14,154 nucleotides of DNA from Bremia lactucae (Eukaryota; Oomycota; Peronosporomycetes; Peronosporales; Peronosporaceae): assembly GCF_004359215.1 (NCBI RefSeq), contig NC_090628.1, positions 1 through 14,154 of the forward strand. The letters are read 5' to 3'. Each line of letters opens with the position of its first letter. Positions within the stretch are counted from its first letter, which is position 1. A model generated the notes under the pieces. The model saw only the letters and a list, made by a program, of their open reading frames with translations. It made no database searches and was not told where the DNA came from. The translations under genes were made by a program, and so were the position numbers. This document shows positions 1-9,420 of this stretch, one piece after another.

Positions 1-114
1 CCAAGGACGTGTAAGTTGTTATTTTAATATTATAAAAATAGAATTATTTTGGGACCATATTTGAAATATTTAATGAAAAATCTATTTTTTTTTTATTTTC
101 GACCTCGTTTCAAA

Positions 115-120
115 TTTATT
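115..120 (-). terminator. Candidate poly(A) signal of the INTS7-like gene
   Basis: The minus strand reads AATAAA here, about 75 nt past the TAA stop at 195-193 and inside AT-rich 3' flanking DNA. Position and motif suit a polyadenylation signal for the INTS7-like gene. In AT-rich DNA the hexamer can occur by chance, and oomycete 3' ends do not depend strictly on it. The rest of 1-192 shows no gene. Confidence 0.35.
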
Positions 121-192
121 CTTGAAGAAGAATTGAGTATTGATCACGAAAACAATCGCATCATTAGACATCAAATAAAAAGGTTACTTCTG

Positions 193-3100
193 TTAGTACA
201 CAATGAAACCTCGTCGACAACCTGTAGCAGCAAGTAACCATTTTTCACCTTGAGGATCAACCACCTTCAACTTGGCTACAAGCACGAATGATCCTTTTAC
301 CGCCACTCTCGTGGCGGCTACGTGCACAGGCATCTCGAACGGAGCATAGAGCCTTCTATCATTACCTGAAGCTGTCTCTTTCACGCTTTGCCAACAGATC
401 GGTAATATCGTTGAAACACGATAGTGCACTAGCTTATCACTTGCCGTTGCCTCCATGCACTCGTGGCTCGACAAATTATCACTGTCATCCACACTAGCCG
501 AATACACGAGCACCTCTGCTTCCACAGCTTCTATTCGTTTCTGCCAATAGCTTTGTGCACCAATAGGCACCGCTAGCACACCTTTCAACACACTCACAAA
601 ATCAGTGCCCAGAGACACCCCAAGTTGGGAACGTGGGCGAGGTTTCGTCGTAAATGTGGCGTTCTCAGCAAACGTGAGAAACTGTGCACTCGATTGAAGA
701 CGCTGCTTTCGACCGAGTCGTGAGCGAAAAAACAGAGGCGGCAATGCATTGGGAAGGGCACAGAGAACGACTAGTAGCTGTTGCAAGATGCGAGCCCCAA
801 CACTGGCTTGACGCAAAGGTGATAGCTGCGCAACGCGATGGAGCTTTTCTCGTACACTTTCACTCAATTCTGTGACTACTTGCAAGCTCCATTGTGACGT
901 ATCGATACATGATCCACGCGTTACAGCAAAATCAATTGAGTCAATCGGCTGAAGCAACATCAATCCTTCGACTGCTCGAGCAAGTAAAAGGCACAATTGC
1001 ACGTGAAACTGAAGCGAGTCCAAATCCGGCTGATTCGCACCCAGCAACATTGTACGCAGCACGTCGTACTGGTGTGCCAGAGCACGGAATTGCGTGCTCA
1101 ACGTCCCTTCTCGTCCAGCCACATGCCCTGGTGCATTGGTATATGCCATCTCCCCAGCAAACTGTTGTGCATTTTGCACTAGCTGCAGCCATCTCAGACG
1201 AGCAGCTACAAAGTGTAGCTGAAAATCAAAGCGACAAAGAGGTGTACGCGCCGCCTGCAAATACTCCCGAGCGCAAGTAAGAGTATGCAAGCTTTCCAGA
1301 TCGACGGACTGGTGGTTTGCAATTCGTGACTCGGCTTCACATAGCGTCAGTAGAGCATGCAACCAGCCACCAAAACATTCACTACTGACCATGGCTGCAA
1401 CTTCACTCAGCCACTGCTTTGCCAAAGAAAAACGTCCTCGCAACATGGCAATTGTTGCCATTTCGTAGCGCTCTGCATGAGATTTGTCGCTTTCGAAAGT
1501 AAACAATTGTTCCTCAAAAGCGCGTATCGTTTGGCTAGTAACATGGTCCGGATCGAGGGGAGTTCTTACCAACTCATGAGTCCAGAGAAAAAAGGTTCTT
1601 GCTAGGGCTTGCATTCGATTGGCATCCGTTTGGTCGATTGTCGATAATTCCTGAAGCAACATTGGTAGTGCTTTATGAACAAGATTGATAGGAGGTGGTT
1701 GAGCTTGAGCTCCAAGCACCTTCATGATGCCATTTCGGCGAGGTATGGCGACATATTGGTCCACTTTTGCGTCCGCGAGGATAATGAAAAGCTCAATTAA
1801 ACGAGACGTGACCAATGGTGTAAGTCGTACGGAAAAATCCTGACAGAGTCGAGATATCGCGGATAAAGCGTGACCCCATGTGAATGTGGCAGTATTCGTA
1901 GCACGAGGATGCAACAAGCGCAGTAATTCATCAATATGATTTTCAAAGGCTGTTGAGTGATCTTGAATAAGTGTTTGTTGAGCAATATTTGAAACAATGC
2001 ACGTGTAAGCACGTCCAAAGCGTTCATCAGCAGTAGTAGTGAGTCGTGTCTTTATTATTTCGAGAAACATGACTGCATTGTTCCCTACTTCGTAGCCCGC
2101 TGACCACTTTTCGAGGAGCAGTAACGCAGATAATTGATGTCGTAATTTCCATTTGTCGAAATGATTCGAAAAGTTCGAAAAAATGCCTTCAATAATAGCT
2201 GGGAGTTCCTCATTATCTCGATCTTTTCCATCGTTGAACACAAGTTGTTGCGTAATTAATAGTGTAAAGTTCTGGATTAAAGGCCTCGGGTCATGATCGA
2301 GAATGTGATGTAATACCTGTCCATGCATTGCTAAGAGAGTATCGGGGTACGCAGCACAAAGCTTCGTCATCGCGCGGACACAAGCCACCGCATTTTTGTC
2401 ACTAGCAAGCCGTTCATAAAACTCCGCACAGTACGTCCATACTTTCTGTGCCTCCATTGAAGTCGTCACGGCATCAGCAGCTAGACAGCATGTTTCGGTC
2501 GTCTTGTCCTCTAAAGTCGCTGTCAATACATCTTTCTGAAAGGAAGGCTGCAATGGCAAAAGTGCACGCACAGTTTCAATGGCTGCCATGCGTTCATCCC
2601 AATTTGTAGCTTTTATCCCCTTGATAAGTTGCTGTTGCACCGTTGTGTTTTCGAGAAGGAGCGACGGCATCGTAGCTAGTATTTGCAGCGCCATTGTCCG
2701 TGCCGTACAGGCGGTGGCGTGCAGTAAAGGTCCCATTAAATGGCCTAAAAGCTTCGGCATCAGGCATAAGTATCCACCGCAGCAGTCCTATTATCCCATT
2801 TGTAATACAAACCTTGCTTGGATCATTTACTTGTGCTACGTGACCTTTAGCTCGTTGAAAAACACGTAAAATGGCGCTTTGTACAATAATATTCTCGCTA
2901 GAAACACCAAAGAATTAAGACACACTATGACCTACGTTTTTAATTGCATCTACCTTGCAGCAAAGTGCTCCGCCAGCTTGGTAAATACAACCGCCAAAAA
3001 GTCCGGCCACAGAAACGATTCAACTGTAAAGAGTCTCGAATAATAGTGAAAACACTCGGCGAGACGAGCAGCAGAGGTGCGAGAATTGATCGCTGGAATC

Positions 3101-3246
3101 TGCAAAGCTTTCACTTGAACCTCGAGCTGGGCGAACTCGCGCAAATGAAGATCGGTAGGCGCACACTTTGTATGGTGAGGACTTAGAACCAGTGGGAATT
3201 GATCATTTGGTGGCACCAGTTCCTTATGCAATACACCAGCTAACAT
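193..3246 (-). CDS. INTS7: Integrator complex subunit 7-like protein (3 exons)
   Basis: INTS7 is a helical-repeat scaffold subunit of the nuclear Integrator complex, which cleaves snRNA and other RNA polymerase II transcripts. Proposed exons are 3246-2954, 2897-2813 and 2751-193, summing to 2937 nt (978 residues); human INTS7 has about 960. Intron 1 (2953-2898, 56 nt) runs from GTAGAT to TTTCTAG. Intron 2 (2812-2752, 61 nt) runs from GTTTGT to CCGAAG. The frame change at intron 2 shows that some intron is needed there, but the AAG acceptor is the least certain boundary. The N-terminal 200 residues are alpha-helical in character (RLAECFHYYSRLF, then TARTMALQILATMPSLL) and line up with the start of INTS7 as I remember it. 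A long helical middle follows. The end (about 910-975: HVAATRVAVKGSFVLVAKLK, then WLLAATG) is beta-rich like the INTS7 C-terminal domain. The family call rests on remembered similarity; another ARM/HEAT-repeat protein is the alternative. A further upstream exon is not excluded. Confidence 0.72.
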
Positions 3247-3534
3247 GTTCGGATATGGTGAGGATAAACAAAGCCACCTAAATAAAGGTTCACAATTAAT
3301 GCTCTTAAGACTCGGAAGGCCTACAGAACCAATTGGTTTTTTTTAAATGTTAAATACCTTTTATAGTATTAAATAATGAGCTCAAAGAATAAGCTTTAAG
3401 ATGTCGACAAATGACTTTATATTCTCATGAGTTGTAGACCGGCAAAAGCGCCGAGCTGCAGTTCTAAGGAATTCAAGGCTACTTCGCGATCGAGTCAGGA
3501 AAATGATATGTGCGTCGTGTGATAAAGCCATTTC

Positions 3535-3825
3535 TTAAGCAGAAGTTTGTTGAGTTATTCCTACTATTTTTTTATCATCAAATTGCTTTAAATTCTGTGG
3601 CCATAAAAATACGTAAGCATCAAATACATTTCTTTGAATGCTTAAGCAAACCACCTGTCGCAGCGAAATTAGTAGCTGCTGGCGTTGAGCAAGAATTTTA
3701 GTTTTCCTGTTAAAAGCTGCAGCAGATTTCTGCACTGCTATCGCCCATTGCTGGTGAGTACGTTGTCTTTCCTCTTCATTCCTCATATTTTCCAACTCGT
3801 CTTGCTCCGGTTTTCGTTCAGCCAT
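3535..3825 (-). CDS. Small charged coiled-coil-like protein (2 exons), function unknown
   Basis: Not recognised. The open frame begins MAERKPEQDELENMRNEEER and is dense in Glu, Gln, Lys and Arg with spaced hydrophobics, so one long helix or coiled coil is likely. It looks like a protein, not a random frame. A likely intron lies at 3654-3595: donor CGACAG/GTGGTT, a TGCTTACG branch-like motif, and acceptor GGCCACAG. It is exactly 60 nt with no in-frame stop. Spliced, the product is 76 residues (57 + 19) ending in NLKQFDDKKIVGITQQTSA; unspliced it is 96 residues with a hydrophobic VVCLSIQ..FDAYVFLWP insert. The change in character at the donor (charged helix to hydrophobic) supports splicing. 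The stop lies 288 bp upstream of the INTS7-like start on the same strand. No membrane segment or signal peptide is seen in the spliced form. It could be a small subunit of a larger complex, but nothing in the sequence says which. Confidence 0.5.
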   Translation of the reverse strand: MAERKPEQDELENMRNEEERQRTHQQWAIAVQKSAAAFNRKTKILAQRQQLLISLRQVVCLSIQRNVFDAYVFLWPQNLKQFDDKKIVGITQQTSA

Positions 3826-4608
3826 CTCCTTTCGAGATCAATACACACAAATGACATTCTAGACGTCAATATGTCGCATTATTATCAAGAAAATTTTACG
3901 CAGAATGTTCTAATCTCACGCCTGAGAGTATCTCCGACGCAATGGCGGCAAACAGTCGCCGCTTTCGACGCTTTTGAAGGTTTTTGCGTCTTGTGCGCGT
4001 GGGCATTCCGTAGAAAACTGTAATCACGCAAATTGGGGTTTTGTAGCAGCTAATATGTAGAATAAAATGGGCCTAAAACCGCTAAATACTACCGAGCTAA
4101 TGAAGTTATGAAAATTTCAGCCTCGGGATCAATTTTTTTTTTCACATTTTTGGTACTCGAATTCATTGGCACGAAATTAGTAATATTGAACTAGAGTCTA
4201 TTTATGATTGCTATCGCAAACTTAAAAGTTATTGCTTTCTTGTCACCTTTCAACGGTTGTAGGTTAAAGAAAAAGAAAAGACGTTAAATTAATTGTAAAT
4301 GATGCATATAGATTGGAGCTAATGTGCATAGCATTCTTCGCTTCGGAAACGACTGCCATTAACAAGCGTTGATATATAAAATTCTAAACTCAGACTAAAA
4401 AACTAAGCTCAGTCTTATCAATTGGAAACGCTTTGGACCTGTGTTGTTAAGTTGGCTTTTTACTTCTTGCATTCAGAAATTAACCAGGAATCTTTGAAGT
4501 TGGGGAAAAAACGAAAGAAAAATTGTTGAAGTATACGCAGCAGGAAACGAGGCTGCTTGGTAAGGCAACGCCCTGTATTCCTGCCCAAACTTTTTGTCGT
4601 TAAACGAT
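3826..4608. other. Intergenic, no supported gene
   Basis: AT-rich DNA with many stops. The first 75 nt upstream of the small minus-strand gene hold a GTCATTTGTGTG stretch (minus strand) that resembles an oomycete initiator, which would place that gene's promoter here. A plus-strand frame ending at 4023 mostly overlaps the small gene and its leader and has no recognisable features. Nothing else is seen. Confidence 0.4.
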
Positions 4609-4609
4609 C

Positions 4610-4618
4610 TATATATAA
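4610..4618 (+). promoter_or_regulatory. TATA-box-like motif
   Basis: TATATATAA stands alone just before a more GC-rich 500-bp stretch (about 4630-5150). If used, transcription would start near 4640 (ATTCAGTGGAGACA) and run rightward. No recognised gene follows, so it may belong to a lost gene, a solo LTR or a non-coding transcript, or may be chance in AT-rich DNA. Confidence 0.25.
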
Positions 4619-4660
4619 GTAGCTGTCCACGACAGAATATTCAGTGGAGACACCGCGACA

Positions 4661-5158
4661 TTTCTCTTATCTTTCTCTGGCTCGAAGAAAGCGACGAAAG
4701 TGCTGTAGAGGCAAAGTAGAAATAGCATTCTTCGCTCCATTCTCGAAGACGAATAGCTCTTTACATTCGATGCACTCTGTCAATAGATGAAGGTTCTGTC
4801 GAAAGCTATAGACGATTCGAGCATCTACATCGAGCAGTTGTCCCATGGAGGCGCGGACTCGTACCGACCAAAATCTGTAAGACAGAGCGAAACGGATCGC
4901 CGCAAGCCACCTTTGAGCGCTATCGTTCCTATGACAGTGATGGCCTTTCCGTGCTCCGCTATCTATCGCAATACTCATTTCGTTATATACATGAGCTTAG
5001 TTGTAAATGTTCGGCATCCACACGTAGCTTTCATGTTTGACGCGTCGTCTCTTACTCCTTCTATGTATTTGCCAAAGTTGCGAATTCAAATGCCGTGTCA
5101 ATTATTGTCAACCGAACGTCTACTATTTGTGACGGGGTGTCTCGTGCATAAATATTGA
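4661..5158. other. GC-richer block with overlapping open frames, no recognised protein
   Basis: Three frames are open at once over about 300 bp: plus 4787-5158 (starts MKVLSKAIDDSSIY, 123 residues), minus 4978-4667 (starts MSIAIDSGARKGHH, 103 residues), and a third plus frame lacking an early ATG that reads ...ATFERYRSYDSDGLSVLRYLSQ. None shows a signal peptide, membrane segment, domain motif or effector motif that I recognise, and no frame is clearly more protein-like than the others. The base composition differs from the flanks, as if this were a remnant of a gene or mobile element. I do not call a gene here. Confidence 0.3.
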
Positions 5159-6030
5159 ATCTTTTTTGATAATATCAGTTATGAGATACCCTCGCTATTC
5201 TGTAAGCAAGTCGGCAAATCAAGGTCAATTGAGATGAATTTTATTAAGCGGAAACTTTTGCTTGTCGAACTGAACATTGCTCTGAGCACCGCAGTCTTAC
5301 ACATCACATATGCAAACAGAAGCTAGAGACGTAACAGCGACAAACAAAGGTCAAGAAGTAGAAATGGTATATTTGAAACAAATTCGCGATCGTCATTTAA
5401 ATTTATTTGACCAAGCTTTCTTGCTTGCCTTAGCCAATTCTGTTACTGCTTAATTGTCACGGCAAAAAGTCATCTTTCCTATTTAAGTGAGACCATAAAA
5501 ATTCTAACGCAGAATTTAACGACGTGCTCAAAGCAAAGAATTTGCATGGATAGTTTGCAGCTTAGTTCCGGAGCAGCCTCGTTAGTAAAACTTCCGCTTG
5601 CAGTCACGAATTTTTCTGCTGAGCTCAACATATTTCAAATTGAAAGTGCAACGCCGTATTCAAGAAAAAATACGCTTCAACTCAACCAACTTCGTAGGTC
5701 TTACAAAATGTTGGTTACTGTTGAAAAAAAATTCTACCAAGCTCCCGCGGGTATGTCACGAGTTTCCTTATGTATAGATATCAATACTCACTCAATGTTC
5801 GAGGTCTTAATGCTGCAGTAAGTAACTTAAACTTTATTGGAACACTGTCGCAAGCTCGTGAATACAAGTCGGGCGCAGGGACGTCGAAATTAAGTAGCTA
5901 CGCTCATTGGTAATAAAGTAAATAAACTTTACAATACTGTTTGGATGATGGAGCATATAAATTGCCAACAAGCAACTTGATTTTTTTTAAAAAAATATTA
6001 CAATCACGTCGTAAGTAATCTTGTCAATTC
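5159..6030. other. Intergenic, no supported gene
   Basis: AT-rich, stop-rich DNA. A plus-strand frame at 5546-5821 (91 residues, starts MDSLQLSSGAASLV) has no recognisable signal peptide, RXLR-EER pair or domain and is probably chance. The right-hand 200 bp form the 3' flank of the COPI-associated gene; a minus-strand AATAAA at 5838-5833 lies nearly 200 nt past its stop and is a weak poly(A) candidate. Confidence 0.4.
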
Positions 6031-6990
6031 CTACAATGGCGCTGGAGGAATGTAGCCATGCTGAGCAGCGTAAGACTGGGCCATCTACTCGTCGCAACAG
6101 CGATATTAGTTACAAAATACATCACATAATGAAGATAGCGTGCCCATACCTTCGCCATAAATTCCGGATGCTCCTCAGCTTCGTGGAGCACAAAAGCTCC
6201 AGCCTTCGCTGCAACTCCTTCGTGTTGACGCAAAAGCGTCTCGGTCTCCTCCACTGCAGGACGGTACGTCGCCGTGGGATCCATATTCATATTGAGCGTT
6301 CCCTCACGGAACTGCGGGTGGAAGAGCATAATTACAAGACTCAGAATCGCGTTCGCACACATGAGAAATCCCACGAAAAAAGGCAGCGAGCCTTCCATGC
6401 CAAAGTCCATAAAACCCACGATAAAGATAAAGGCGGTGCGACCGCGGTATGTAAACAGAAAGCCAAATTGCTGGCGAATCCAAGGCTCCATATGCTTAAA
6501 ACGACACTCGAATGCCAGCAATAGTAGTGCAAATACGCTGCAAGTAATCAATGATACGTCTAAATAAAAATAGCAGAGAAGTCGCTACTAAAGACGTACA
6601 CAGCGTAAAAGGAGATAAGGAAGCACGTGATATCGAGCATCATCAAATTAAAGAGCCCCATAAATCCGGCGAGTGCCTGCAGCACTGCCAGCACCACATT
6701 GGCGTAGCGCAGATACCGCATAAGCGTGGCGGCTTCCATCCTCATCATTCTTAAAACGCCATCATATTAACATTTTATTCAATCAATCGTAATTTAAAAA
6801 AAAAAACGCACTTTTGCCAATACGTCGTGGGCGCTGACAACGTCGAAAGTGACGTAAAGCCGGTATTTTCATTATTGCCGTGCTGGCGAATAAAACCCGA
6901 TCCACTAGTGTTTCCCATCGCTGCATTTTGGGAATTTAGTGGTGCGCGCAGCAGCCGCTCCTGCGCATCGTTCTCATTAGAGCTGAACAT
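6031..6990 (-). CDS. COPI-associated / TVP15-like Golgi membrane protein (4 exons)
   Basis: Members of the COPI-associated family (Pfam COPI_assoc, yeast Tvp15) are small tetraspanning proteins of Golgi and late-Golgi membranes linked to vesicle traffic. Proposed exons are 6990-6812, 6749-6600, 6537-6150 and 6084-6031, summing to 771 nt (256 residues). Intron 1 (6811-6750, 62 nt) runs GTGCGT to TTTTAAG, intron 2 (6599-6538, 62 nt) GTACGT to CTTGCAG, and intron 3 (6149-6085, 65 nt) GTATGG to GAGTAG with a TAACTAAT branch-like motif. Residues 1-60 are a polar cytosolic-type tail. Four hydrophobic segments lie near 73-97, 98-119, 134-156 and 161-183. The block after segment 2, EPWIRQQFGFLFTYRGRTAF, is characteristic of the family. 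The end, MAQSYAAQHGYIPPAPL, only appears after splicing intron 3. Intron 1 is the least certain: its acceptor is AAG, a GAG six nt further also keeps frame, and starting at the Met at 6748 would remove the N-terminal tail. The start lies about 200 bp downstream of the kinase stop. Confidence 0.82.
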
Positions 6991-7076
6991 GCGATTTTGT
7001 GCTTTTTAATACTGCGTTATTATCATCATCATTTAAGCCAATATTAAAAAAGGCGATGTAACTTTGTCAATTATTG

Positions 7077-7082
7077 TTTATT
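7077..7082 (-). terminator. Candidate poly(A) signal of the kinase gene
   Basis: The minus strand reads AATAAA in CAATAAACAATAATTG, about 110 nt past the kinase stop and about 90 nt before the next minus-strand start. It is the only such hexamer I noticed in this short gap. The same 200 bp must also hold the promoter of the COPI-associated gene. Confidence 0.35.
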
Positions 7083-7191
7083 GAAATTCGCCGAGAAACC
7101 AATATGACAAGGTTTGAAAAAGTCTCAATTGAAATAAACGTCTCGATTTCCTACCACATCTACTCACTCGTGTTACAACAGCTGTCCAGAC

Positions 7192-9420
7192 TTACTTTTG
7201 AATACTCCGCGTGGCGCGATACGTAAAGTCTTCAAAGTACTCACGCTCGCGATCGACCGAGTCAAGCATGCGCCACTCTGGCGTGTCTACGGGCACTTGG
7301 TTAATAAACTCGTTATCCACATACTTGGCATCGGCATCGTCGATAACATCAGGCACCCACTCGGGTTCAATATTCTTTTGTTGCAATTTCTCCCAGTCAA
7401 TACCTTGAAAGAACGGATGTTTCATTATGGAAAACGGTACCGCTTCATTCGCTCCTAGACGTTTGAATGGATCACGCTCAATCAAACCAGCAAGCAACGA
7501 CTGAACGTCCTCGGGCAATTCCGGAGGGATATAGAGAAAACCCTCTGCAATATTGCGATACATGATGGCCTTATTATCATCCTTGAACGGCGTGCGGCCA
7601 ACGTACATTTCAAAGATCAAAATCCCAAGGCTCCACCAGTCACATGTCTTGTCATAAAGTGCAAGCGGGTCACCTTTCTTGGGGTTCGCGGCAGCAAGAA
7701 CTTCAGGCGAAATGTATTCAGGGGATCCCGCTAATGAGTGGGCTTTCATGTTCTCGTCATGGCGCGCGTAGGTCGATAACCCAAAGTCCACAAGAACAAT
7801 ATGGCCATCTTTCTGTATCAGAATGTTCTCGGGTTTGAGATCGCGGTAGATAATGTCCAGACTATGCAAATGCGCAAGACCTGCGACGAGCTCGGCAGCA
7901 TACAACTTAATGCGACCCGCTGTGAGCTTGAGTTCATTGTTTTGATTCATTGTCAAGTGGTGGCGCAAGTCGCCACCATTGTAAAACTCCATGCCCATGT
8001 ACACTTTGTCTTCGTTCTGAAATGCAAAGAGAAGCGATGCGACAAAAGGATGACGCACTTCACGCAACATATCGCGTTCAATCTTGGCATTTCGACGCAT
8101 AGTGTCGTCCATACCAATCTTGGTAATAATCTTAATTGCATAGACTTTTCCATCCGTGCCACGAGCGGACAAGACGCGACCGTACGTGCCCGTTCCAAGA
8201 ACCTTTAAGAGTTCAAAATCTTCAATTCGCAATGTCGACTTGGATTTGCCACGAGTTGAATTCGTTGCAGGAGTCGCTGTCGATCCACTAGCGACACGAG
8301 AAGCTCCTAAGCCATGTTCCTCCTCATTGCATACCGACATGGTCATCATGGTCCGTGTTAGCACTTCTTCCTCCATATCTTCGACTTCTTCAGCTTCACC
8401 CGATAAAAGTAAATCACGCTGTCGCATCGCCTCCTTTTGCACCGTCGCGTCCAAGTGATTCACAAGAAAGCGGTAGTATTTCCACGTACTATTCGTAAAT
8501 CGTCGATCGCCCGACACGTGCATCAAAACGCCATTGCGAAGTAATGCTGTACCTAATAACAAGGCTTCTTCAGCAGTCGAGCACGTAATGCCTCCCTGCA
8601 TTGGACGATTTAATCCATGACACAGCATCCACTCGACAGCTTCTTTCCCCGTAATCACGTTTAAATGGGGTTTCAAGTACAAACTCCGGTCTTTCCCTGG
8701 CAATTCCTGTCGCATTTGTTCGGCCGCGGTCCAGAGTTGCCATAAACTCGGTTCGCGCATAATACGACTCGATATTCGCACTTTGCCCTGTACTCGTTTC
8801 ATTTTGCCACCAGGACGGAGCTGTAAATCGTACCACGCGACTCGCTCGTCCCCGCTTGTGTTCATGTCTTCAAGGCTTAGTAACAACCGTCCGAGGTCTT
8901 CATTCTCCACGCGTCCTTTGTCTTTGCACTTGACTAGCACGTATTTAGCCTTCACGAGGTTCGTTTGAATCCCAAACGTATATTCTTCCGAAGCCGCGGC
9001 GGCACCAATGCCCAGCGGTTGATGCGACTCGATGTGGCTCTCGAGAGAGCGCAAGACCGCGGCTTTGAGTGGACTCCAGACCGGATTTGCCTGGCGCAAC
9101 GGGGGTGTGCGCTGCTTTTCGCCTTTTATCTCGCGTTTGTTTTCGTCCAATAGCACAAGCGTGCAGTAGGCATTGCGACTTCGACCGGACTCGGACGGAA
9201 CCAAGTCCCACGCCTCAATTGGCGTCACTTTCAAGAGGTACCGTCGTTTGACCTTGACGCGCATTTTCCCATTCGTTTGATGGCTTTGACGTGAGACGCC
9301 TGCAGTACGAAACGAAAAGACAAAAAAAAAACATGAGGACACGTGGATTGACGACCATGTACACAAGAGAAAGATTGGCGTGCTCATTGACGTACGCGAA
9401 GCCTGTTTCCGACCAGCCAT
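7192..9420 (-). CDS. C2-DEP-AGC serine/threonine protein kinase
   Basis: A cytosolic Ser/Thr kinase of the AGC group, with membrane- or signalling-type modules ahead of the catalytic domain. Numbering from the Met at 9264 (690 residues): a C2-like beta sandwich at about 7-165, starting YLLKVTPIEAWDL; a DEP domain at about 175-270 (GKEAVEWML, then STWKYYRFL); an acidic linker; and a kinase domain at about 350-620. The catalytic parts are all present: glycine loop GTGTYGRV (357), Lys378, helix-C Glu396, YRDLKPEN with Asp475, and DFG with Asp493. The activation segment HSLAGSPEY puts Ser510 at the usual phospho-Thr position. The AGC tail has a turn motif around Thr661 (VDTPEW) and a hydrophobic motif FEDFTY at 677-682, so PDK1/TORC2-type phosphorylation is expected by family. 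An intron at 9395-9300 (GTACGT to TACTGCAG after a T-tract) would join MAGRKQAS at 9420 in frame and give 710 residues. The frame also stays open without splicing, back to 9447. A start at 9264 is the simpler alternative. Confidence 0.87.
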   Translation of the reverse strand: MAGRKQASRTSMSTPIFLLCTWSSIHVSSCFFFVFSFRTAGVSRQSHQTNGKMRVKVKRRYLLKVTPIEAWDLVPSESGRSRNAYCTLVLLDENKREIKGEKQRTPPLRQANPVWSPLKAAVLRSLESHIESHQPLGIGAAAASEEYTFGIQTNLVKAKYVLVKCKDKGRVENEDLGRLLLSLEDMNTSGDERVAWYDLQLRPGGKMKRVQGKVRISSRIMREPSLWQLWTAAEQMRQELPGKDRSLYLKPHLNVITGKEAVEWMLCHGLNRPMQGGITCSTAEEALLLGTALLRNGVLMHVSGDRRFTNSTWKYYRFLVNHLDATVQKEAMRQRDLLLSGEAEEVEDMEEEVLTRTMMTMSVCNEEEHGLGASRVASGSTATPATNSTRGKSKSTLRIEDFELLKVLGTGTYGRVLSARGTDGKVYAIKIITKIGMDDTMRRNAKIERDMLREVRHPFVASLLFAFQNEDKVYMGMEFYNGGDLRHHLTMNQNNELKLTAGRIKLYAAELVAGLAHLHSLDIIYRDLKPENILIQKDGHIVLVDFGLSTYARHDENMKAHSLAGSPEYISPEVLAAANPKKGDPLALYDKTCDWWSLGILIFEMYVGRTPFKDDNKAIMYRNIAEGFLYIPPELPEDVQSLLAGLIERDPFKRLGANEAVPFSIMKHPFFQGIDWEKLQQKNIEPEWVPDVIDDADAKYVDNEFINQVPVDTPEWRMLDSVDREREYFEDFTYRATRSIQK

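Noticed and set aside
894..1280. Plus-strand open frame of 128 residues
   Set aside because: It lies antisense inside the large INTS7-like exon, has no recognisable features, and is explained as a shadow of that exon.
3685..4023. Plus-strand frame of 112 residues with hydrophobic parts
   Set aside because: It overlaps the small minus-strand gene and its leader; the hydrophobic stretch is the antisense of a charged helix.
5546..5821. Plus-strand 91-residue frame considered as a possible secreted effector
   Set aside because: It has no convincing signal peptide; the LRR triplet is not in an RXLR-EER arrangement and no cleavage-type context is visible.
6021..6754. Plus-strand frames of 167, 97 and 67 residues
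   Set aside because: They are antisense to the COPI-associated exons, whose minus-strand reading carries the family motif.
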